Positions 1 to 5,777 of a stretch of 6,159 nt of DNA are shown here, in pieces (position 1 is the first letter of the stretch; every line of letters begins with the position of its first letter). This DNA comes from Hyphomicrobiales bacterium (lineage in GTDB: Bacteria; Pseudomonadota; Alphaproteobacteria; Rhizobiales; HXMU1428-3), in contig JAJFHW010000139.1 of NCBI GenBank assembly GCA_021775385.1, positions 1 through 6,159 on the forward strand, read 5' to 3'. The notes beneath the pieces were generated by a model. It had not been told where the DNA came from. It worked only from the letters and a program-made list of their open reading frames with translations, and did no database searches. The translations under genes and the position numbers were made by a program.

Positions 1-55
1 CAAAAGTCAAAAAAACCTTGTAACAAGTATCTAACTAAAAACTCACCATAAGAAT

Positions 56-152
56 AAGGAGTGACGCCACTACGGCGTCATGACATGGCGAAGCCGGGTG
101 CCTAGCGCCGCCCCTCGGAGGCCTATGAGCTTGAGCTCATAAGAATAGCCGT
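56..152 (+). repeat. Structured intergenic repeat element, copy 1
   Basis: This GC-rich element sits in AT-rich DNA. Its 67-bp core (56-122) recurs 109 bp downstream with three substitutions. Visible hairpins in order are: a perfect 7-bp stem 62-68/74-80 with loop ACTAC; GGC-GAA-GCC at 87-95; GGTGC-CTA-GCGCC at 97-109; and a weak GCC/GGC pair at 110-112/120-122. The core is followed by a variable hairpin, TATGAGC (124-130) with GCTCATA (135-141) and loop TTGA, closed by GGC 120-122 with GCC 148-150. No open reading frame explains it. I do not recognise the family, and the strand given is arbitrary. It could be a dispersed palindromic repeat or a structured RNA. Read on the minus strand it lies in the 3' region of the kbp transcript. 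Confidence 0.8.
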
Positions 153-164
153 GAGAGAGAACAA

Positions 165-297
165 AAGGAGTGACGCCACTACGGCGTCATGACATGGGGA
201 AGCCCGGTGTCTAGCGCCGCCCCTCGGAGGCTCAAGCGCCTAGCACGGTTGCTATTAGGCAACTGAAGTGCCCAAAAAAGCGCTTGAAATAGCCGTA
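165..297 (+). repeat. Structured intergenic repeat element, copy 2
   Basis: This is the second copy, with its core at 165-231. It differs from copy 1 at 198 (C to G), 205 (G to C) and 210 (C to T). All three changes leave the hairpins pairable: GGG-GAAG-CCC at 196-205, and a C-G pair replaced by a T-G wobble in the 206-218 stem. The variable hairpin is longer here. GGCT 229-232 pairs with AGCC 291-294, CAAGCGC 233-239 with GCGCTTG 280-286, GCAC 243-246 with GTGC 268-271, and GTTGC 248-252 with GCAAC 259-263. The trailing GCCGT (292-296) matches GCCGT at 148-152 in copy 1. The element ends about 15 bp before the stop codon of the minus-strand kbp gene. Confidence 0.8.
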
Positions 298-311
298 AAA
301 GAAAATATAAA

Positions 312-749
312 TTAAGCCTTCCCACCAGGAATGCGTAATTTTTGTCCAGGAAAAATAAGATCAGGATCACGGATTACTTCGCGGTTCGCTTCAAAAATTT
401 CTGTGTGCTTTGTGCCATTGCCAAGTGTGTTGGCAGCAATCTTCCAAAGGCTGTCGCCTTTTTTCACTTCGTAATAAAGCACATCTTCTTCGTCGCCCGG
501 AGCGCTAAGTTCAGCTGCATGCACCTCAGAAATGCCGAAAATATTCCCTGCCATCAGGACAGCTTTTTGAAAAGCGCTTTGGTCTTTTGCTTCACCTTTA
601 ATGTGAGCAACGCCATCTTTCACTTCAACTTCAAGATTGTCGACCCCAGGGTTGCTTTCTTCAATATGTTCTTTGATCTTCTCGCCGCCTTCATCTTCTG
701 TACCAAAAAGTTTATGACCAATGTCTGCTGCAAAATCCAGTAAACCCAT
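312..749 (-). CDS. kbp: BON-LysM protein, Kbp/YgaU (LysM) family
   Basis: This 145-residue cytoplasmic protein has the same architecture and nearly the same length as E. coli Kbp (YgaU), a K+-binding protein of about 149 residues. The N-terminus MGLLDF resembles MGLFNF of E. coli Kbp. A BON domain spans about residues 22-82 (VEVKDGVAHIKGEA, then GNIFGISEV). A LysM domain spans about 92-141, with YEVKKGDSLWKIA, IFEANREVI and the closing FPGQKLRIP. No signal peptide or membrane segment is visible, so despite the LysM domain it probably acts in the cytoplasm, as Kbp does. In E. coli, Kbp binds K+ and supports growth at high external K+; that role is inferred here. The ATG has a good ribosome site, GGGAG at 756-760 with 6-nt spacing. 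It appears monocistronic and diverges from the glycosyltransferase-like gene. Two copies of CTTTAACAT lie just upstream. Family assignment is firm; K+ binding is not shown. Confidence 0.9.
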   Translation of the reverse strand: MGLLDFAADIGHKLFGTEDEGGEKIKEHIEESNPGVDNLEVEVKDGVAHIKGEAKDQSAFQKAVLMAGNIFGISEVHAAELSAPGDEEDVLYYEVKKGDSLWKIAANTLGNGTKHTEIFEANREVIRDPDLIFPGQKLRIPGGKA

Positions 750-941
750 CTTTATCTCCCAATGTTAAAGTCAATGATGTTAAAGCATAGCTTATAACAA
801 TCAAATCAAACATAACACAATTTATTTAGAACGAAAAAGAAATTATAATTACATAAAGACAATAAAAAACAATGCAGTAAAGATGTAAAATCAACTAAAT
901 AGTGAGCTGTGTTGTTCGGTATAAAATTTTTGTAAAGATCT

Positions 942-968
942 TTGCCACGCTTTAAAAAAGAATATAAT
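942..968 (+). promoter_or_regulatory. Possible sigma70 promoter for the YbiB/TrpD2-like gene
   Basis: A perfect TATAAT at 963-968 is preceded by TTGCCA at 942-947, which matches five of six bases of TTGACA. The 15-bp spacer is shorter than ideal. Transcription would start near 975, so the leader hairpin at 974-1000 would lie at or close to the 5' end. The region is very AT-rich, so a chance match is possible. Confidence 0.3.
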
Positions 969-973
969 AGATT

Positions 974-1000
974 AGGGTTTAGCCCCTAGGGTCAAACCTT
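974..1000 (+). promoter_or_regulatory. Leader hairpin or operator upstream of the YbiB/TrpD2-like gene
   Basis: An inverted repeat pairs AGGGTTT (974-980) with AAACCTT (994-1000), including one G-T wobble. After an A-C mismatch and a G-T wobble it continues with CCC (983-985) against GGG (989-991) and a CTA loop. It lies between the candidate -10 (963-968) and the ribosome site (1014-1020). It could be a stabilising 5' mRNA hairpin or a repressor site. No run of T follows, so it is not an obvious attenuator terminator. Confidence 0.45.
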
Positions 1001-1026
1001 GTACAACGAACTTAGAAGGGTATTAA

Positions 1027-2016
1027 ATGGATAGGACAGCGTTAAGCTCTCATGTGCGAACTTTAGCCAGAGGTCCAGGTCGTTCGCGATCATTGACCTT
1101 GGATGAGGCTAAAGACGCGATGTCAATTATCCTCTCTGGAAATGCTCAACCAGAAGCAGTTGGTGCCTTGCTGATGTTAATGCGTTTCAGAAGTGAAAAT
1201 GCTGAAGAAATTACAGGCTTCATACAAGCAAACCATGAAGCGCTACCAAACTGGCTCAGAAATTTAAAGCCAGAGTTGGATTGGCCGTCTTATGCAGCCG
1301 GGCGCACCAGAGGTCTGCCATTTTTTCTCCTCTCAGCTCTTTTGCTCAGTCAAAATAATATCAAAATTTTTATGCATGGGTTTAATAGTGCGCACTCAGC
1401 GTCTGGCAGCACAGAAGACGCGATTAATTTATTAGGCCTAGATGTTGCAGAAACCGAAGACGCTGTGAAAGCCGGGCTGGAAGAAAATAGTTTTGCCTAC
1501 ATGCCCCTTCGCTCCTTAAGTCCAAAAAATTATGATCTTATCAATTTGCGTGATGTCTTAGGTTTGAGATCACCTATTAATACAGTCCTTCGCAGTCTTA
1601 ACCCAGCATGCGCAAAGGCTTCGATGATCGGAGTTTTTCACCCACCCTATATCGGCCTGCAAGCAGGTGCGACACTCTTAATGGAGAATGGCGATGCGAT
1701 TATATTCAAAGGGGGAAGCGGAGAAGCTGAGCGCACTCCACTAAAACCAGTGAAAATGACATATACCAGAGACGGACAAGCAAATGAAATTATTGCCCCC
1801 GCGTTGCTAAAAAGAGCCGAGCTAGAAGAACCAGATGAAGAGCTTAGATTGGAAGATTTAAAAGACATTTGGAACGCTGAGAAAGAGGATGAAAAAGCTC
1901 TAAGCACAATCATAGGAACCGCCGCTGCTGCACTCTTCATTCTTCAAAAAGCTGAAACAATAGAGCAGGCTGAAAATCTCGCTCGGGACTATTGGCAGAA
2001 TCGAAGTTCTTTATAA
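1027..2016 (+). CDS. Glycosyl transferase family protein, YbiB/TrpD2-like (anthranilate phosphoribosyltransferase fold)
   Basis: This 329-residue protein has the anthranilate phosphoribosyltransferase (TrpD) fold. A helical N-terminal domain covers about residues 1-75 (LTLDEAKDAMSIILSG, then QPEAVGALLMLMRFRSE), followed by the catalytic-type domain. HGFNSAHSASGSTEDAINLL (117-136) is the counterpart of the TrpD HGNRxxSSxxGSADVLEAL segment. However, the PRPP-binding GTGGD loop is absent; residues 86-104 (WPSYAAGRTRGLPFFLLSA) occupy its place. The late region reads KGGSGEAERTPLKP (228-241) rather than a standard TrpD Mg-binding segment. This pattern is typical of the YbiB/TrpD2 branch. E. coli YbiB binds nucleic acids and has no demonstrated phosphoribosyltransferase activity, so tryptophan synthesis is unlikely to be its job. 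AGAAGGG at 1014-1020, 6 nt before the ATG, supports the start. No trp or nitrate-assimilation gene is adjacent. The family is clear; the cellular role is unknown. Confidence 0.85.
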   Translation: MDRTALSSHVRTLARGPGRSRSLTLDEAKDAMSIILSGNAQPEAVGALLMLMRFRSENAEEITGFIQANHEALPNWLRNLKPELDWPSYAAGRTRGLPFFLLSALLLSQNNIKIFMHGFNSAHSASGSTEDAINLLGLDVAETEDAVKAGLEENSFAYMPLRSLSPKNYDLINLRDVLGLRSPINTVLRSLNPACAKASMIGVFHPPYIGLQAGATLLMENGDAIIFKGGSGEAERTPLKPVKMTYTRDGQANEIIAPALLKRAELEEPDEELRLEDLKDIWNAEKEDEKALSTIIGTAAAALFILQKAETIEQAENLARDYWQNRSSL

Positions 2017-2017
2017 A

Positions 2018-2056
2018 GTTTAAGCAAGCAGTCCGTATAGAATGGATTGCTTAACT
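2018..2056. terminator. Hairpin between convergent genes, possible bidirectional terminator
   Basis: TTAAGCAA (2020-2027) pairs perfectly with TTGCTTAA (2047-2054). After a 4-nt bulge the stem continues with TCC (2032-2034) against GGA (2044-2046). It starts just after the stop codon of the YbiB/TrpD2-like gene (2014-2016) and lies 31 bp beyond the stop of the beta-propeller gene, so it could end both transcripts. Neither side has a strong run of T, which weakens the call. Confidence 0.4.
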
Positions 2057-2084
2057 TATTGATATGTAGCAATAATTAAATTAC

Positions 2085-3434
2085 TTATCGAGCTATAACC
2101 AGCGAATGCACGCCCCGTGTAACTGGTATCGAAAGGTTCGTTTTTAAAAGTTGAACTCTCTTTTGCTCTAAGGGGTCTGTCACTAAGTGCCAAAAGTCAA
2201 TCGACCCACCTTTAATGCGATCATTAAAATGATCGTAGGTAGCAACAGCTAAATAAGAACTGGAATTATCAAATACGGCCGCTTCCGGCAAAATTCCATC
2301 ATACGCAAAATCATTTATTTTTTCGAGTTGCCCTGTTTCTTGGTCTAATGAAGCAAGTGTCAAGGAGCTATACCAGGTGATGCGCTTATCAGTATAAGGC
2401 AGGTAACTTCGCTCCAGGTTCGTAGTTACAACCCATTTACCATCAGGACTAACGGCCAACCCTTCTGGCGAAACACCGGTTTTAATTGTGCTAATCATAG
2501 CGTGACGAGGTTGGTCACCAGCAGTCCCTGTTTTCATCTGGCCTGCGTTCATCCGAACAGTAAGAGCAGAGCCGCGCGGCGCTTCAATCCATCGCCCAGC
2601 AATGTCAGTTCCCCAGTAAAGTGCATTGATAACAACATGGCGTCCGTTGGGAGTGAACTTAACTCGAAATGGAGCTTTCTCGATCTGAACAACATTACCA
2701 AATGGGGTAACTTCTAAACTTCCATTTACACGAGCAAAGCGAATGTTAGAGCCACTTTCATTTAAAAGAGCTAAAATATTTTCGCTCGGATGCCAATCAA
2801 CATCAATCATGCGGTCTTTAATATTCCAACCTTTGAGTTTTGGGTAAACAGGTGTTCCAATTTTTCCATCAGAAAATGGAAACAAGCCCAAAGGAGTTGT
2901 TGCCCCTCCTCCCTTATTATGAAATGTAATGGCTATGAGGCTACCATTGGGATTGACCCGTATGGCATCGGGCCGTAATGGAATGGTTATGTCTTGAACC
3001 ATTTGAGGGTTTTTAGGGTCGGACAAGTCAAAAACCTGTAACCGGTTTCCAAATTTTAAATCCGTAAACGTTGCATTCTCTTTTGCTCTAGGTCGTTGGC
3101 CCCAGGTTTCAATAACAAATGCATATTTTCCATCAGGAGTAACATCTACTGATACAGGAGGACCAGCCACAGAATTTGAAGCAGGCACTTCCTTTGCCGC
3201 CCAAGAAGTAGAGTTCCCTTCAAGAGGAAGAATGGTGAGAGTGTCGTCTCCAATCGGCGCTCCTAGCTTTCCATCAACATAAGCTGAAGCTAGCATATCT
3301 GCATCAGAAACAGAGATGAGATAGCGGCCCTTAAAGTCCATAGGTGAAGTGAGATTGCGCTCTTGAGCAAATAGGACCTGGGTCGAGATCAAGAAAAAAA
3401 CGAATGATACAGCAGTGAATAATCTAGAAACCAT
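2085..3434 (-). CDS. Secreted beta-propeller (YVTN/lactonase-like) protein of unknown function
   Basis: From the preferred ATG the product is 449 residues. It starts with a Sec signal peptide: MVSR, a hydrophobic stretch (LFTAVSFVFFLISTQVLF), then A-Q-E with likely cleavage after FA. Export to the periplasm or beyond is expected. The mature part has at least six repeats of the form xVxPDGxxxxV, typical of beta-propeller blades: about residues 94-108 (VSVDVTPDGKYAFV), 159-170, 212-224, 258-270, 326-339 (LAVSPDGKWVVTTN) and 386-399. This resembles YVTN and lactonase-type seven-bladed propellers. I see no PQQ, haem or metal motif that names an enzyme. An in-frame TTG start at 3458 would add eight residues, but it has no ribosome site and would put polar residues before the signal peptide. 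The ATG at 3432-3434 has only a weak GGA upstream. The gene appears monocistronic and converges on the YbiB/TrpD2-like gene. Confidence 0.8.
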   Translation of the reverse strand: MVSRLFTAVSFVFFLISTQVLFAQERNLTSPMDFKGRYLISVSDADMLASAYVDGKLGAPIGDDTLTILPLEGNSTSWAAKEVPASNSVAGPPVSVDVTPDGKYAFVIETWGQRPRAKENATFTDLKFGNRLQVFDLSDPKNPQMVQDITIPLRPDAIRVNPNGSLIAITFHNKGGGATTPLGLFPFSDGKIGTPVYPKLKGWNIKDRMIDVDWHPSENILALLNESGSNIRFARVNGSLEVTPFGNVVQIEKAPFRVKFTPNGRHVVINALYWGTDIAGRWIEAPRGSALTVRMNAGQMKTGTAGDQPRHAMISTIKTGVSPEGLAVSPDGKWVVTTNLERSYLPYTDKRITWYSSLTLASLDQETGQLEKINDFAYDGILPEAAVFDNSSSYLAVATYDHFNDRIKGGSIDFWHLVTDPLEQKRVQLLKTNLSIPVTRGVHSLVIAR

Positions 3435-3467
3435 GTTTATTTTCCAAGAACAATTCAATCAATTTAA

Positions 3468-3526
3468 TTAGCTAGCTAACTAAATGTGTAAGTAAGGTAC
3501 AGAAATCACATAATCAAGTCACATAA
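3468..3526. promoter_or_regulatory. Possible control region upstream of the beta-propeller gene
   Basis: A perfect 12-bp palindrome, TTAGCTAGCTAA (3468-3479), lies about 33 bp upstream of the ATG. Further upstream, TCACATAA occurs twice in the same orientation (3506-3513 and 3519-3526, 13 bp apart). On the gene's strand this is TTATGTGA twice. TGTGA is also the CRP/FNR-type half-site, but no inverted partner is present. I found no convincing -35/-10 pair. These are candidate regulator sites only. Confidence 0.25.
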
Positions 3527-3663
3527 AATTGATGATTGAACGAAATGAAACAATCTCAATTCCATAAAAGTAAGTAACCTATTAAGCAGACAAAGTTTTT
3601 CTCAAACACAATTTCGTTTTTAAATTAAAACACATATAACTAAAAAAATATCGGCTTAGATCA

Positions 3664-4824
3664 TCAACCCGTTTTTTTAAGTTCCAGCAAAAAGTTGCTC
3701 ATTTCATCGCGCAATTCTTGTAGCGAACCTTCTTGTTCTGAAAGTTCGTTTGAAGCTTTTAGAATTTTCTCGCTTGATTGTTGTGTCTCTTCGGTTGCAT
3801 CGCGGACAACTGAAATGCTCTGGCTCACATCCTCGGTACCAGTTGCCGATTGATTGACGTTAATGGCAATTTCTTGAGTTGCAATGCCTTGTTCCTTAAT
3901 AGCTTCAGCAATGGCATGGGAAATATCACTGACTTGCTCAATCGTATCTCGAATATCTTTGCCGGCTTTAACAGCATCATCGGTGGCTTGTTGAATGCTA
4001 ACGATTTGTGCTTCAGTCGCTTCTGTAGCTTTAGCAGTTTGATTGGCAAGAGCTTTGACCTCTTGAGCAACAACCGCAAAGCCTTTCCCCGCATCTCCAG
4101 CACGTGCCGCTTCAATGGTCGCATTTAAGGCGAGTAAGTTTGTTTGCTCTGCAATTTCAGTTATGAGTTTCATAACGTTACTAATCTCAACTGAAGCTTC
4201 TGCTAAGCTAGAAATCTGACCACTCATATTATCTGATTTAATCACAGCCTGCGAAGTGATATCGGAGGCTTGCACAACTTGCCGGTTGATCTCATCAACA
4301 GAACTGGTTAGCTCCTCTGTAGCTGAAGCAACCCCTTGCATATTATGAGATGTCTGCTCAGCCGCACACGCAACAGAACTGGCTTGTTCTTTTGCTAAAT
4401 TTGAAGTGTTATTGACGGAACCGGCCACGTCAGTTAATTCATGCACGGAAGCAGAAACTGAAGAAACAATATTCTTTAAATAAAGTTCAAATTTATTACC
4501 GATATTTTCGAAATTCTCATTTCGCTCCTTAATATTATAAGTCGCTCGGTTAATCGTTTTAGAGCACTCTAAATAAGAGCCGGTCATGCCTTTTTCAGAT
4601 ATAAGGCGAAAAAATTGATTGCGACTAACATACTCAAGACAGGCCTTAGATTCACGCATATAAGCATCAGTTCTATCAATCATTAAATTAATGGCATGCA
4701 TCAATTCGCCAAGTTCCCCCTTTTCCTGAATATCAAGTATGCGCGCTTCAAAATCTCCTGCTGCCACAGCCTCAACAACTTTCTTAGCTTTGGAAATAGA
4801 TTTATTTGAATTAGAAAAAATCAT
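3664..4824 (-). CDS. Soluble methyl-accepting chemotaxis protein (no membrane segment)
   Basis: With the preferred start this chemoreceptor has 386 residues and no hydrophobic transmembrane segment or periplasmic domain. Two HAMP-like modules come first: about residues 10-60 ([13 protein letters not shown], then [13 protein letters not shown]) and 62-105 ([11 protein letters not shown], then [15 protein letters not shown]). The signalling domain, about 118-375, carries the conserved hairpin tip at about 226-267 ([19 protein letters not shown], then [15 protein letters not shown]), which contacts CheA and CheW. No CheR-tethering pentapeptide is present at the C-terminus, which ends LLELKKTG. 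Two starts are possible. The ATG at 4834-4836 has no ribosome site. The ATG at 4822-4824 has GAGG with 6-nt spacing and is preferred. The gene follows the PAS gene 24-36 bp downstream on the same strand, so the PAS protein is the likely sensory partner. Family is very sure; the partnership is inferred. Confidence 0.95.
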   Translation of the reverse strand: MIFSNSNKSISKAKKVVEAVAAGDFEARILDIQEKGELGELMHAINLMIDRTDAYMRESKACLEYVSRNQFFRLISEKGMTGSYLECSKTINRATYNIKERNENFENIGNKFELYLKNIVSSVSASVHELTDVAGSVNNTSNLAKEQASSVACAAEQTSHNMQGVASATEELTSSVDEINRQVVQASDITSQAVIKSDNMSGQISSLAEASVEISNVMKLITEIAEQTNLLALNATIEAARAGDAGKGFAVVAQEVKALANQTAKATEATEAQIVSIQQATDDAVKAGKDIRDTIEQVSDISHAIAEAIKEQGIATQEIAINVNQSATGTEDVSQSISVVRDATEETQQSSEKILKASNELSEQEGSLQELRDEMSNFLLELKKTG

Positions 4825-4830
4825 TTTTGG

Positions 4831-4834
4831 CCTC
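4831..4834 (-). promoter_or_regulatory. Ribosome binding site deciding the MCP start
   Basis: GAGG on the minus strand, followed by a 6-nt spacer, precedes the ATG at 4822-4824. The upstream in-frame ATG at 4834-4836 overlaps this site and is preceded only by A/T-rich sequence. Initiation at the inner ATG (MIFSNSNKS) is therefore preferred. Confidence 0.55.
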
Positions 4835-4860
4835 ATGATTTATAAAAAAATGCTTTAATT

Positions 4861-5409
4861 TTACCGATATCCGCGGCGTTGATTTTGTCCGACAGTCATA
4901 ATGAACTCGTCATAAGCAAGTTGTTGCTCTGCAAGGTAACCACTCATTAGGTTTTCAGAGTTTAGTAGTCCTTGTTTTCTATCAGCTAGATCTTCGGCTT
5001 GTTTTAATTGCTTATAGAGAGGAATGATTGTTTGATTTAAAATGTCTGTTTGCGGGACCCGGCGGTTTGAGTGATACCCAGAAATTCTTCCATTCATATC
5101 CCGGCTGGGTGTTACATGCGCATAAACCCAGTAATGGTCACCATTTTTGCAACGGTTAATAACATATGCAAAAACTTCCTTGCCTTCGCGAACTGTGTCC
5201 CAAAGCATTTTAAAAATAACCCTAGGCATGTCAGGGTGACGAATAATGTTGTGAGGTTTGCCTATTACTTCTTGTTCGGTGTAACCGGCAATTTCTAAAA
5301 ACAACTTATTGGCGTATGTGAGATGCCCCTTTAAGTTTGTCTTAGAAACTATGATTTCATCATCTTGAAATTTAATTTCTCTACCGGATAAGAAAGAATC
5401 TTTGCCCAT
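4861..5409 (-). CDS. Aer-type PAS domain sensor protein (probable FAD-binding redox sensor)
   Basis: This 182-residue soluble protein consists of one PAS domain (about residues 15-118) plus a helical C-terminal tail. The PAS domain closely resembles the N-terminus of the E. coli aerotaxis receptor Aer. Residues N34, R57, H58 and D60 fall at the same numbers as in Aer, where this cluster is tied to FAD binding, within HNIIRHPDMPR. The KNGDHYWV motif (88-95) and ISGYHSNRR (109-117) also match. Aer W79 is not conserved; V79-F80 occur there. Unlike Aer it has no membrane anchor, HAMP or signalling domain. These lie in the adjacent downstream chemoreceptor, so the pair looks like a two-protein Aer. 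The tail (about 125-175, PLYKQLKQAEDLADRKQG and YDEFI) could dock on the receptor. AAGGA at 5416-5420 with 6-nt spacing supports the start. FAD binding and energy taxis are inferred from homology. Confidence 0.9.
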   Translation of the reverse strand: MGKDSFLSGREIKFQDDEIIVSKTNLKGHLTYANKLFLEIAGYTEQEVIGKPHNIIRHPDMPRVIFKMLWDTVREGKEVFAYVINRCKNGDHYWVYAHVTPSRDMNGRISGYHSNRRVPQTDILNQTIIPLYKQLKQAEDLADRKQGLLNSENLMSGYLAEQQLAYDEFIMTVGQNQRRGYR

Positions 5410-5732
5410 AATGTATCCTTAACTTAGTAATCTTGACTAAATTTGATCTAATAATGATTACTACTAAAAAACGTAATTAAACTGTAATAAAGGGCCGAGA
5501 TAGAAGTGTTATCATAGTTCTATCACAGTAAACACTATAATTCAGCTTACAGAATATACGTACACGTCTAAGGGTTAACATAAGGTATAAATAATTTGTA
5601 TGTTTAGAATCTCTTACATTTCAGAAACATTTTTGTTTACATTTACTTAATGTTTTAGAGGAGAAAATTGGTGCTGGAAAACTATAAAAATGCCAAAATA
5701 TTATGAAAAAATAACATAGTTAAACAGACTAG

Positions 5733-5762
5733 TTGAGAAGTTGCACAACCACTGGTTACAAT
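5733..5762 (+). promoter_or_regulatory. Candidate sigma70 promoter for the DUF2164 gene
   Basis: TTGAGA (5733-5738) and TACAAT (5757-5762) each match the consensus at five of six bases, with an 18-bp spacer. Transcription would start near 5769, leaving a leader of about 44 nt. Confidence 0.4.
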
Positions 5763-5777
5763 TCATTTGAAATGAAT
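5761..5777. promoter_or_regulatory. 17-bp palindrome at the DUF2164 promoter, possible operator
   Basis: ATTCATTT (5761-5768) and AAATGAAT (5770-5777) form a perfect inverted repeat around a single G. It overlaps the end of the candidate -10 and the expected transcription start, a common place for a repressor to bind. No regulator gene is present in the window. In AT-rich DNA a chance palindrome is possible. Confidence 0.35.

Noticed and set aside
15..35. Short palindrome CTTGT-A-ACAAG near the left edge
   Set aside because: The arms are only 5 bp, with no T run and no adjacent gene in view.
56..231. CRISPR array
   Set aside because: There are only two 67-bp repeat units, each followed by a self-complementary segment rather than a uniform spacer, and no cas gene is present.
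179..370. Minus-strand 63-codon reading frame over the repeat element
   Set aside because: It runs through hairpin repeats and overlaps the end of kbp; the composition is not protein-like and no ribosome site supports it.
342..743. Plus-strand 133-codon reading frame opposite kbp
   Set aside because: It is antisense to a clearly recognised BON-LysM gene and its translation resembles no family.
750..1026. LexA box upstream of the YbiB/TrpD2-like gene (E. coli ybiB is reported as LexA-regulated)
   Set aside because: I found neither an E. coli-type CTG-N10-CAG site nor a GAAC-N7-GAAC or GTTC-N7-GTTC site of the alphaproteobacterial type.
1647..1940. Minus-strand Ser/Ala-rich reading frame inside the YbiB/TrpD2-like gene
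   Set aside because: It is an antisense shadow of a conserved coding region with low-complexity translation.
3825..4128. Alternative-frame reading frames within the chemoreceptor gene, on both strands
   Set aside because: They overlap the most conserved part of the chemoreceptor; the translations are Lys/Leu-rich or Asn/Ser-rich frame artefacts.
5505..5536. AGTGTT/AACACT inverted repeat
   Set aside because: Six-base arms 20 bp apart in AT-rich DNA are readily expected by chance and nothing else supports it.
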